Assembly: GCA_034770075.1 (NCBI GenBank)
Contig: JAVJAP010000351.1
Location: 372,001 to 436,000 of the forward strand
Length of the DNA stretch: 64,000 nt
Source: Aralia elata
Taxonomy: Eukaryota > Streptophyta > Magnoliopsida > Apiales > Araliaceae
Direction: 5' to 3'
Part shown: piece after piece, positions 46,953 to 58,157 of the stretch
How positions within the stretch are numbered: the first letter of the stretch is position 1
Layout of the letters: every line of letters starts with the position of its first letter
Translations under genes and position numbers: made by a program
The notes under the pieces: model-generated
Seen by the model: the letters and a program-made list of their open reading frames with translations, nothing else
What the model was told of the DNA's origin: nothing
The model's database searches: none

Positions 46953-48616
46953 ACCATGCTTCCACAGGTACGAGTTCACCTCCAAATCCTTCGCGTTCTC
47001 TTTGAATTTCATCGATGGGATTCCTTCCTTTGATCAACGTTAGCCACCCAAGTGTTTGGCCTCTAGAGGTGATCTACCAAGGAAGAATAGTTATTCAAGA
47101 ATATGGGTCTTGGCAAAACCCTAGTTTCTATCTCTATAGAAATTGCAAGTACTCTCTCTCTCCAATTCTCAAGAAAGAGTGTGTAAATTGTCTAACAGTC
47201 TGACTGTCTGACTGTCTAACCCTAAATCATAATAAGACTCCTCTTATTTATAGATATAGGGAACCCTCCTAAACTATTTAGGATTAGGGTTTTTATTTTA
47301 ATTAAACTCCTTTAATTAATTAAACTCCTAATCCAATTAGGAATTTATGAGAGAGTACTTCTATTAATTAATTCTCAATCCCTATTAGGAATTAAATAAT
47401 AGTAATAGTAATAATAATAATAAGACTCCTCTTATTAATTTATATTTAATATTTCCAAAATATTAAATAATAAATATTAAGCTATTTAATTTATTCTATC
47501 TCCATAGATTAAATTAAATACACTTAACTTATTATTACAATTATGCCATTTACTTCTTAAACAAATATTTTCCTTTTGCGGTGTGACCCTTTAGATTCTC
47601 CATATTAAACCGGTTGTGAATAAATCAATTAGAATAATTCTAATCTTATTTAAATAAATAAATTAAACTATTTAATTTATTTAAATAAATAATATTTATT
47701 CTACAATAAAGGTAAGCCCCCTTAGCGATCAACGACTTTCCAGATAATATAGATTTCAACATCAATCACAAAAAAACCTTTCAGTGAATAGTTACTGTAC
47801 AATTCAATCCTTCTACCATACAATGTCCCAATTAAATATAAGACATGGAATTACTGTCAAGTCTTATTTTATTTAATTATATGTATTTCGATTTTCAAAT
47901 GCACAACTCTGATTAATGCAAATTAGAAACTCCTTTCTAATTTCATTCTGCTTTGGCCAAAGACTTCTGAGTTGTCATTTATCGAATCACATAGGACATT
48001 CTCTCCTTTTACTAGAAGTGGTAGATTCTTTGTTGATCATTCACCTATCTCCATGTATAACTTATTATACCCAATCATACCCTTTGATATACCCTAAAGG
48101 TCTTAAGGGACATGTCAAAGTATAACTCATCATACACAAGATACTATGATGATCTCAAGTCCAAGGATCACTTGTACTACTATCACTAGAGGAATTTTTA
48201 TTGACAGTCGAGTAAAACTCCATTAGGTATTCCTTAGCGAGCCACGTTCAGTGAACTTATTCTCTAATAAGCACCTACATACTTGCTTTAGTGTCTCCAC
48301 ACAAATGATTATGAGATCAATCATCCTCTTCATAAGAGCAAGCAACGTATGTACTAATCTATCCGGATTCATTAATCCCCTTTTTAGTAATCCAACAATT
48401 ATGAACGATTTTAGTTTATGAGCTATCTTGAATTTAGATCTCATTAGCATGATCACCATCATTATTCTAAGAGCATTGCTCAAAACTATGGGTTTATCAC
48501 ATTTAATATAACAGCACCATGTAGATAAAGTAAAATGCCTTTAATAGACGAATAAGATTACAAAGTATATGCTACATCATATCAAATATGATTGGCTTGT
48601 GTGCATACTACTTTCA
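46953..48616 (-). repeat. C3 5' LTR remnant
   Basis: It corresponds to 27338-28978 of the C3 3' LTR. The first 168 plus-strand bases (27170-27337 equivalent) are missing, lost with the left flank of GyA. It shares the CTGACTGT repeat with the 3' LTR and ends ACTTTCA at 48616. Confidence 0.94.
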
Positions 48617-48621
48617 CTTGA
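48617..48621. repeat. Target-site duplication of C3, right copy (CTTGA)
   Basis: It matches 27165-27169; beyond it the GyB LTR continues with ATCATCCAATTCC as at 54753. Confidence 0.97.
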
Positions 48622-49553
48622 ATCATCCAATTCCGAGTTTGTATGAAAAAGTTATGACCATTTTACTACAGGAGGTCAAACCAGTCCAGGCCTGCATTGA
48701 GCCCGGCGCAGCTGCGCCCATTTTGGCTTAGGTTCCGGTGCAGCTGCACCCAAGCACAGACACAGAACCTGCAATTTGCATCAAACTCTGCTCTAACCAA
48801 AAATCCAACACATCTAACACTTTAGGACCCATTTAGCCAATCTCAGATGCTATAAACTTAATAAACACCAAACTAAACATGTACCAACACTATTTCACCA
48901 TCTTAGAATGTTCAAACAGGATTCAAATTTCATGTTTATGCTATTTTTTCATATTTTTGACATATTAACGAAATCAAACACCTTGAATTCGTTTTTAACC
49001 AAATTGGTTGATTCTTTTTGCATTGTTTTCGTTTCTCAAAGTATAACAACACCCAACTATTAATTTACAATTTCAACCACACGTTCACAACTAATTTTCA
49101 CCCAAATCAGACCATAAAATACTTACAATAAACCAAAAACCTAATTCTTCATGTTTAAAATATAAACACCAATTACTTGCTTCAAAATCATCTATGGATG
49201 GTTCTTAACAATTATATACATAAGAAAGACATATATCATAACCCTCATCGATTCATACTACAAAATTCATTTTTCAGAAAACCTATATTCTACAAAAATA
49301 AAAACATAAATGTTTAGAATATGATTTCTTACCTCTTTGATCTTCCCTAACCTAGATAGATGATGAATTGGGCTATTCTTCCTTGATTCCTCTTTCTTCT
49401 TCCTTCTTTGATTCTCCAGGGTTCTTCTCAATACACACATAAAATTTTCTCTCTCACAAACCCTCCCTTTTCTCTCAATTTTCTCCCAACAAGAAGAACA
49501 CTGAAAAACTAAAAACTTATACATATATTATTACCTAGCCATCAGTTATACAA

Positions 49554-49650
49554 ACCAAGAGTCTCAGCAGTTACAAATACCAAGAGTCTCAGCAGTTACA
49601 AATATCAAGAGTCTCAACGGTTACAAATACCAAGAGTCTCAGCAGTTATG
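49554..49650. repeat. 25-bp minisatellite, four units (central GyB LTR)
   Basis: The unit starts ACCAAGAGTCTCAGCAGTT. The sister LTR has seven units at 55686-55857; the 75-bp difference accounts for the LTR length difference. Confidence 0.93.
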
Positions 49651-49934
49651 GAATTGAAGGGTCACTAGGCCATGTTTGGCTAGAACCCAAAAATTCCCTT
49701 TTAGCTTATTTTAATAATCCTTTTATTATAAGATATATATATTGTTACACTTAAATTAAATTAAACCTATTATATAATTAAATCTAATTAAACTTATTAA
49801 TAATTTCAATTAAAACTTACTGACCAAATTATAATTCAATTTAGCGAAACTATAATTTTATTAAATAAGTTATTTTATTCAATAAAACATTAATCCTCTA
49901 ATTTAATTGTTAAATTAAAATATTATTATTCTAT

Positions 49935-50266
49935 TAGCGTAACATAAATACGCACTGACGATAAAATTGTTTATCATCAATTACACAAAATCATCATACC
50001 TAAATAATTTCATCAAATATTTACATATTCAAATCCAATACCTCTCATAATAAGAATTTATTTATTAAATTCTCATTTAATAATTACTGAGAATTTGGGT
50101 TAGCGTAACATAAATACGCACTGACGATAAAATTGTTTATCATCAATTACACAAAATCATCATACCTAAATAATTTCATCAAATAGTTACTTATTCAAAT
50201 CCAATACCTCTCACAATAAGAATTTATTTATTAAATTCTCATTTAATAATTACTGAGAATTTGGGT
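49935..50266. repeat. 166-bp tandem duplication at the GyB LTR end (central LTR)
   Basis: TAGCGTAACATAAATACGCA occurs at 49935 and 50101, and the following ~166 bases repeat with few changes. The same doubling is in the other LTR (56150 and 56316), so it predates insertion. Confidence 0.93.
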
Positions 50267-52162
50267 TGTCACATCCTTCCCCCTTCTAAGGATTCTGTCC
50301 TCGGAATCACCGAAACCTTCCTTACTCGATTTTCATTCAATCTCTTTCACAATTTTATAGTTGAATAACTTAAACACATTACCTAAGTGTAGGTTTTATA
50401 ATTTCTATACCACTCATTTCTCAATAAATTCTTGTGGGTTCTATTTCATAATCTCGGTTTTATTACAAAATAACCATAATCGCATTTAACACATACCATA
50501 ATACATTCTTACATAAATAGTTATCCTTATTTAAGAATAATCATACAATATTATCACATAAATCATTTAAGGCTATATTTCTAGCTATACAAATATTCGG
50601 GGTGTCACATTCACCCCTCCTTCTAAGAATTTCGTCCTCGAAATTAGGGCATAGCCATCTCTATACATTCTACCCATCAAAACTAAGTTTTCAAGTTAAC
50701 CTAACAATCTTTTCTATAACAACTACTCATCATTTTCCTCTTTTGAGAATCTTACATCAATCATCACCTTCAAACATCGCTTCTTTTGAGTTTTCACAAT
50801 TGTTCAATATTTGTGAAGCAGTTGAATAACGAGGAAAGAAAATGTTGCCATCATGCTGAGGGGTCATAAAGACTTTGAACAGTGCTAAAAACCATTAGAA
50901 TATCCGTCAATCACAAAGACTGAAAAACATTCTCCGCAAGTACTTTAGGTGATCAACCTATCGTACCCTATGTCGTGCACAACATTTAAATTTTTGACGC
51001 ATAAGTGTAAATTGGGATTATATGCCCGGCATCGGTTGTTCATCCTCAGTCTTAACATCGGAGTCCGCACCAAGAAACAAAATTTGGATTGGAAGTTTTT
51101 TTTTATTCATCATCTCTCATCAAAGGTGTCTAGCCGAAACAAATAGCATAGACTTTCTTCAATAATTCGGACATCAATCAAAACATTTAGCCAGCTCAAC
51201 TGACACACTTTTCATAATTTAAAGAAAACCAAAAATCATTTTATGATTTTGTCATTCTACATCATACCATAGTGGGTTGACGATCCTTAGATCACATCCA
51301 ACACTGGGTTAATCTGCATTGATGACTCCATCATCCGTCATTCTACACCAGGTTCCATGATGCATTGATGACTATTTAAAAATAGATTTTGATATTTTAA
51401 ATCATTTTTGTCTAAGCCGAAACGAATGGCTTTGACATATGAATAAACAGAACTTACCCCAATAATATGGGTTCCTTAGTTCACCATAACAAATGAGTTT
51501 AAGAATACTTCAAGAACTCATCATCATACAATAGGCCCAAAATGAGCTCGCCATCGTAATCACTATGGGCCTCAGAACTTCCATAGATTTTGATGCAAAA
51601 ATCAATTTTGTCTAGCTGAGACAAATAGCATAGACATATCAACAACAACACTAAAAAAAAGTTTAACGGTTCAGCAATTGAACCAATCTTTTCAAAGGCA
51701 CACATAAGTGCGAATACCAGCACGATTTTAGAATCTAGCATAGCTAGAAGATTTAAAATAACTATACCTCCACCATCATCTCCAATTTCTCCAATGATTC
51801 ATTGCTTATTAATTTTATCTATTTCTATCATCCTTAAAGCTTACTATACTAAAAATCCTCAATTCTTCATCCACAACCTTTCTATATTCCAGTATAGTTC
51901 ACCAAACTTACCACACGTTATAAGTTCAGGAACTTACCACAATCATATGGGTCTAGAAACTTATCCTAGTCAGACCGAAATTGTCCATTCGCTGAGAGGT
52001 TCCACCATACGATTATGAGTCACAAACTTACCATACGTATGAGTTTAAAGAACTCGCACCGAATCCTAATATTCTCTAACTATCAAATATGAATATGAGA
52101 AAAGAATCACCTTTTCGTCATACGTATAGTGATAGCGTGATACTAACATTACAATGAATTGT

Positions 52163-52401
52163 CAATATAGGAGGCTAAGTGGTTGTCAAACCAAACACAA
52201 TCCCCTGCCTATACAAGGAATTGGTCCACTCGGCCACGAATCAATATAGGAAGCTAAGCGGTTGTTACACCAAGCACAAATTCCCCGCCCATACAAGGAA
52301 TTGTTCAACTCAACCACTATATCGATATAGGAAGCTAAGTGGTTCTCAAACCAAGCACAAATTCCCCGCCCATACAAGGAATTGTACAACTCAGCCACTA
52401 A
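52163..52401 (-). repeat. Three tandem ~80-bp hairpin repeats in GyB leader (right copy)
   Basis: Same architecture as 24571-24808, with few substitutions. Confidence 0.85.
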
Positions 52402-53427
52402 CATGAGTCCTTCATTGAAATCCCACCCAATTTCATCTTGCTCTTAACTTAACTCTTTGCTTGATACGAATTTCTCGTATTTCATCATCCATAACTCCTC
52501 GTGAGTTTATCTCGTACTATTTCATAGTACCATCTCTTTATAGCGTTATGCTACAACTATTCAATCATTTAAGATCTTCTGACATTTTACAACTTTAACA
52601 GATCACGTCGTGATCTCATTCTATCATCAACTCTTCTTACGATTCTTTCTTATCTCATGATCGTCTCATCCTACGATCTTCTTTATTCTTCTCTTTAATC
52701 ACGTTATCTTATGATTAATCAACTCAGGTGTTCCCTGTTCTTTTAGCTCTTCAGGTTCTTCTTTGAACCTAATCATTTTATCATAATCTTGTCTCACATG
52801 AATTCTCTAAACTCTATTTGAGTTCATCCTTATCATTATACCACTCTCATCTTATAGATATCATCTATTTATTAACACCATCTTTATTACTGGAGTCAGG
52901 TAACTCCTGATTCTCATCTTTTATAACTTTTCAAGATTCTTCTTTGAATCTTCTTGTTTATATATAAATTCTTCCTTTAAGAATCTCTAACTTCATTCAT
53001 ATCATTCAGTATTTTATTCGAGTTTACTACGCGTCATTAGCATCTTCTCCTTGTAACGTTCTCATGTATCCACCTATACAAAAAAATCACTTCTTAATCA
53101 TACACATTCATAATTCTATACTTGATACACATCGAATCTCTAACAGTGCTCAGTATAGCACCTGAGTGGTTTCCCACAAACAACCAACAAACTAGTTTCT
53201 GTCTCGTCTACACTGCCTCTCACAGTGAGTTAGATCAGTCGCTAGTTCGTATCTACCTCCGCTCTCTGAAGGAATTGTTTAGCCCAGATACCATACATCA
53301 ACCATTAAAGAATACGATTGCACCATAACTTATATTTAACTTATTATTCTTTAAACTCTATCATCTTTACCTCTTTTCTCTAAGGTTATAGCCTAAGGTA
53401 CTCATACCTAAGGTTTCTAACCTATAA

Positions 53428-53439
53428 GCTCTAATACCA
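53428..53439 (-). other. Primer binding site of GyB (right element)
   Basis: TGGTATTAGAGC on the minus strand beside the LTR end; identical to 25836-25847. Confidence 0.8.
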
Positions 53440-55685
53440 ACTATCACGACCCCAAAATTATAAGAATCTAACTTTCAACATCGGTTGTTCAAAATACATC
53501 AATCTTCTGTTAAATTTGTCATTATTCGATGACACAATCATTAATATGCGGAATAACTTAAAACTATTCTATTACAAATTGTCCTCGTTCCCAAAACCTT
53601 TAACCTTTACGTCTAAATATCTTATAATCATGACAATATTATGATTCTCTTTGTCGAACTTATTATATAAGATTACATCTCAATATACACTTTGCAACTA
53701 AACATAAATACATTTAACAAAAATCTTAACATAGCTCAAGTATTAACTTCAACTAGAACATCTAATCTTCATGCATCATTTTGATCCACGTCATTTAGGT
53801 AGCACATAAATTTACCTTGAATCCTTAACCTGCAAAAATGGTTATTTGCAAGAATGAACTCGACAGCCCAGCAAAATATAACAGTTTTCATACATCACGT
53901 AGCACATAATTATCATGCTCATCTTATATAACGTAAGCATCTAGGTAAACATAACTTACATGTTGTACGTCACATATCAAGTAGAGATTGAATTCCATAA
54001 TTCAATCAACATTCTTTACTCAATCAAGGAAGTCATATATTGACTTTAACATTTCATACTCACCATATATGTAACACGTCATGCTCTTTACAGTATAAAT
54101 TTAAAGTAGTTAATCATCGAGTTCACATAACAAATCGGAACTGAAAGACTTGCTTGGCTCGTAGATTACCAATTACCATAAATAGCTTATACTTATCTGC
54201 ACCTCATATATCCTACACAATATATAATCATTTACATCATTCATTAGACACTAGTAAAGTTTCACATAATGGTTTACACTAAGAATAATTTGTATTCCAT
54301 ATTGTTCGGGCCTTATAGTTGATTTACGCGATTAACTCTAAAACATTTCTCGGCGTTGCATAGTTTGATAACATTAAGACCTTCATCATCATCCATCCTC
54401 GTTGGTTTATAAAAACCTCATTCGACATGCCTAAAACTTGCCTCCTTCGCCGTTTAAACGTCACACGCCTAACTTGCCTCCTTCGTACATGCTTAGCATA
54501 CTCATACACTTATCTAATTCATCATTGATTAATGCTAAGCATCATTATAATTCATAATGATCATGTTTTAAAACTTAGAACATCATTTTACATTATTGGG
54601 AGCATTACGCGTGCTTACGCGTAAGTCCGACAACCTCCGTTTGCTGTCAATTGCACATCAATCTTAAAAATGACTATTTTTGACCTTGTTACAGACCTCA
54701 AATACAAAAACTTATTAGGAGGTCTATCTCTTAGCTTTCCGAATCATCTTGAATCATCCAATTCCAAGTTCGTATGAAAAAGTTATGACCATTTTACTAC
54801 AGGAGGTCAAACTAGTCCAGGCCTGCATTGAGCCCGGCGTAGCTTGGCCCATTTTGGCTTAGGTTCCGGTGCAGCTGTGCCCAAGCACAGACACAGAACC
54901 TGCAATTTGCATCAAACTCTGCTCTAACCAAAAATCCAACACATCTAACACTTTAGGACCCATTTAGCCAATCTCAGATGCTATAAACTTAATAAACACC
55001 AAACTAAACATGTACCAACACTATTTCACCATCTTAGAATGTTCAAACAGGATTCAAATTTCATGTTTATGCTATTTTTTCATATTTTTGACATATTAAC
55101 GAAATCAAACACCTTGAATTCGTTTTCAACTAAATTGGTTGATTCTTTTTGCATTGTTTTCGTTTCTCAAAGTATAACAACACCCAACTATTAATTTACA
55201 ATTTCAACCACGCGTTCACAACTAATTTTCACCCAAATCAGACCATAAAATACTTACAATAAACCAAAAACCTAATTCTTCATGTTTAAAATATAAACAC
55301 CAATTACTTGCTTCAAAATCATCTATGGATGGTTCTTAACAGATTATATACATAAGAAACACATATATCATAACCCTCATCGATTCATACTACAAAATTC
55401 CTTTTTCAGAAAACCTATATTCTACAAAAATAAACATACAAAGGTTTAGAATATGATTTCTTACCTCTTTGATCTTCCCTAACCTAGATAGATGATGAAG
55501 TGGGCTATTCTTCCTTGATTCCTCTTTCTTCTTCCTTCTTTGATTCTCCAGGGTTCTTCTCGATACACACATAAAATTTCCTCTCTCACAAACCCTCCCT
55601 TTTCTCTCAATTTTCTCCCAACAAGAAGAACACTGAAAAACTAAAAACTTATACATATATTATTACCTAGCCATCAGTTATACAA

Positions 55686-55857
55686 ACCAAGAGTCTCAGC
55701 AGTTACAAATACCAAGAGTCTCAGCAGTTACAAATACCAAGAGTCTCAACGGTTATAAATACCAAGAGTCTCAGCAGTTACAAATACCAAAAGTCTCGGC
55801 AGTTACAAATACCAAGAGTCTCAGCAGTTATAAATACCAAGAGTCTCAGCAGTTATG
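55686..55857. repeat. 25-bp minisatellite, seven units (right GyB LTR)
   Basis: Same unit as 49554-49650, three units longer. Confidence 0.93.
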
Positions 55858-56149
55858 GAATTGAAGGGTCACTAGGCCATGTTTGGCTAGAACCCAAAAA
55901 TTCCTTTTTAGCTTATTTTAATAATCCTTTTATTATAAGATATATATATATATATATTGTCACACTTAAATTAAATTAAACCTATTATATAATTAAATCT
56001 AATTAAACTTATTAATAATTTCAATTAAAACTTACTGACCAAATTATAATTCAATTTAGCCAAACTATAATTTTATTAAATAAGTTATTTTATTCAATAA
56101 AACATTAATCCTCTAATTTAATTATTAAATTAAAATATTACTATTCTAT

Positions 56150-56481
56150 TAGCGTAATATAAATACGCACTGACGATAAAATTGTTTATCATCAATTACA
56201 CAAAATCATCATACCTAAATAATTTCATCAAATATTTACATATTCAAATTCAATACCTCTCATAATAAGAATTTATTTATTAAATTCTCATTTAATAATT
56301 ACTTAGAATTTGGGTTAGCGTAACAGAAATACACACTGACGATAAAATTGTTTATCATCAATTACACAAAATCATCATACCTAAATAATTTCATCAAATA
56401 TTTACTTATTCAAATCCAATACCTCTCATAATAAGAATTTATTTATTAAATTCTCATTTAATAATTACTGAGAATTTGGGT
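56150..56481. repeat. 166-bp tandem duplication at the GyB LTR end (right LTR)
   Basis: TAGCGTAA starts at 56150 and 56316 with the same 166-base period as in the central LTR. Confidence 0.92.
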
Positions 56482-56488
56482 TATCACA

Positions 56489-56541
56489 GTAACTGTCTAA
56501 TCCCAAATCATGATAAGACTCATCTTATTTATAGATATAGG
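56489..56541 (-). repeat. 53-bp remnant of a C-family copia LTR
   Basis: It matches the C2 LTR around 17966-18020 (AACTGTCTAA...CCCAAATCATG...TATTTATAGATATAGGG), including the LTR TATA box. It starts exactly at the GyB LTR end, so GyB may have inserted into such an LTR. The remainder of that LTR is gone. Confidence 0.75.
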
Positions 56542-57561
56542 GGACAGTTGGAAAGGACAATCTTCTAAGCATGACATCATCAATTTGGTCCAATACAAGT
56601 GACATCACCAATGATGTCATCATGCTACCTGAGTTGTACTCCTTTCTTATCCTTTCCAAACTTTCTCTTTGGCTTCTTGAATGTTTCGTTAGTTCTGGTG
56701 CCAAATTACCCTATAAATGTCTAAGTGTTGGAAAGGGGGGCGTGGGGAGATGTTTCCCCCTAGGGGGTGGTCCCTATGGGCTAAATTTTGGAGGCTCTTC
56801 TTCATCATTCTCTACTTGTTTCTTGGTCTTTAGGAGTGCTATCTTGTAGTTGAACTTCTCATGTCTTTCTCTTTTGCTAGATGGTGAGGTGTAGGAGGAA
56901 GAGGTCATTTGATGGGGACCTACTCCCTACGAGCCTACTTTGGGGAATGAAATCCCCCTTCTTTTTTCTGTTCTTTTGAATTTGATATTATTACACAAAG
57001 GAAAAATGGAACAGAAGGTTGACACAGGTAGTCCCTGTCCTTAATGTGTTCGTTACCCTTACCACTAAGGTTTGCTCTAGGCTACTAGCAATATACCTCT
57101 AGGATATATGTCAAGACTATATTATTCACTATGATAACAATTCATAAGTGAAAATCTCTATGAAAGTTGCGTTGTAATGTTGAAAGAATTTTTTTCAGAG
57201 AGTAAGGATCATCAGAGAGAATATTTTTCTGTATATGAAAATAAAACTAAACCTCACCATTTATTCGCAAGTGTAAGTTACAAAAAAATAATTCTGTAAT
57301 AGCATTTTGAATTGAAATATAATAGTTTTTCTTTTAGTTATTATGTGCATATTAATTTCTTTGTAACTAATTAAATTAACTTGGTTTGCAATTTATATTG
57401 GGTTAGGTTCACTCGACCGATTTGAGTCCTATTTAAAAAGATAAGCTCATGGCTCACGCGAGGCTCCTAGCAATGATGCGTATGTGCAAAGTGCACCTAA
57501 AGCGCAAATACGAATTTGTGACGCGAATGGGCACCCGGCCTCGGCCTCGGTAAAGTATCCA
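56542..57561. other. Interval without an identified gene
   Basis: It is moderately GC-rich and unlike the neighbouring elements. It contains AAGTGACATCACC and ATGATGTCATCAT motifs (56594-56626), a CTATAAATG TATA-like box (56711), a G/C-rich patch (56733-56776) and a 44-residue open frame on the minus strand (56774-56908). From about 57160 it becomes AT-rich. The last part (57450-57561) is GC-rich and opens into the RT remnant. Confidence 0.5.
56774..56908 (-). CDS. Unrecognised 44-residue open frame
   Basis: ATG at 56908-56906, stop TAG at 56776-56774. It starts with a Ser/Thr-rich stretch, has a basic middle and then an acidic Glu-Asn-Asp-Glu-Glu-Glu-Pro-Pro end. The composition is more protein-like than its surroundings, but I do not recognise it and no second copy supports it. 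It may be chance or the end of a decayed gene. Confidence 0.15.
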   Translation of the reverse strand: MTSSSYTSPSSKRERHEKFNYKIALLKTKKQVENDEEEPPKFSP

Positions 57562-58030
57562 CTCACCTAAGTCTTTCATCTTAAAGACCAATGATAGATA
57601 CTTTTTAATCTCATTTACTCTAACCATATTTGTACTGATGATCAACATATCATCTATGTACAAACAGACTATAACCATATAGTCAGAAATGATTTTAGAG
57701 TATATGCACCTGCTTGCGCTGTTATATTTAAATCCAAATTTTAACTTAGCAGTGTCAAATCTCTCATGCCACTATTTTAGTGTCTGTTTTAGACCATAAA
57801 GGGATTTAACTAATTTGCATACTTTAACTTCATTACCAGGAACAACAAACCCTTCGGGTTGTTCCATATATACTTCCTCATTCAAATTGTCATTTAAAAA
57901 TACTATCTTAACGTTCACTTGATGAACGAAAAGATCAAACAGTGAAGCTAAGGCAAAAAGAAATTGAAAGGAAGTAACTCGTGCTTCCGGTACATAAGTA
58001 TCAAACTAGTTAATACCATCTATTACTAGT
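57562..58030 (-). pseudogene. Decayed copia reverse transcriptase fragment (different family)
   Basis: Minus-strand order: a Phe-Leu-Asn-Asp-Asn-Leu region, Met-Glu-Gln-Pro-Glu-Gly-Phe, Lys-Ser-Leu-Tyr-Gly-Leu-Lys-Gln, an in-frame TAG at Lys-stop-Trp-His, then the catalytic Tyr-Ile-Asp-Asp (about 57649-57660) and Phe-Lys-Met-Lys-Asp-Leu-Gly-Glu ending at 57562. Homology stops abruptly after this motif. The YIDD box is intact, unlike C1-C4. No flanking gag, integrase or LTR of this element was found. Confidence 0.88.
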
Positions 58031-58157
58031 CTAGCTTATGCATATGTTTGACTTGATGATGGAATGAGAACTTAATGTATATTTGTAAAACCAATAACTT
58101 TTGTAAAGTCCTTAGAAAGACAATTTATGTAAAATGACTTAGTGTAGGGATTAAATT

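Larger units (their letters stand above)
27170..48616 (-). mobile_element. Ty1/copia retrotransposon C3, interrupted by C4 and GyA
   Basis: The outer boundaries are exact: LTR ends, a 5-bp TSD and a sequenced empty site. The surviving parts are the 3' LTR (27170-28978), pol and gag (28991-32468) and a 5' LTR remnant (46953-48616). A CTGACTGT octamer repeat (about 27585-27602 and 47200-47217) occurs in both of its LTRs but not in those of C1, C2 or C4, so the two LTRs belong together. The leader and PBS are lost. Confidence 0.93.
48622..50273 (-). repeat. GyB central LTR, 5' part
   Basis: In element orientation it begins TGTGACAACCC at 50273. It contains a GC-rich couplet (48700-48760), a 25-bp minisatellite with four units (49554-49650) and a 166-bp terminal tandem duplication (49935-50266). 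All of these recur in 53442-56488. Confidence 0.92.
50274..53441 (-). mobile_element. GyB right element, internal region (non-coding)
   Basis: It lies between the central LTR (3' LTR of this unit) and the right LTR (5' LTR). A polypurine tract complement (CCTTCCCCCTTCTAAGGATT) follows the LTR at 50273. A second LTR-end plus polypurine signal (GTGTCACATTCACCCCTCC) lies near 50605. No gag or pol motifs were found in 3.2 kb, so this is a large non-autonomous derivative. It contains motif repeats resembling GTCTAGCCGAAACAAATAGC near 51129, 51413 and 51609, and the leader hairpins. Confidence 0.82.
53442..56488 (-). repeat. GyB right LTR (5' LTR, 3047 bp), including the empty C3 site
   Basis: In element orientation it begins TGTGATAACCC at 56488 and ends GGGGTCGTGATA at 53442. 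The uninterrupted CTTGA at 54748-54752 is the pre-insertion form of the C3 target. The few frames here (54324-54509, 55390-55656) are duplicated LTR sequence, not genes. Confidence 0.93.
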
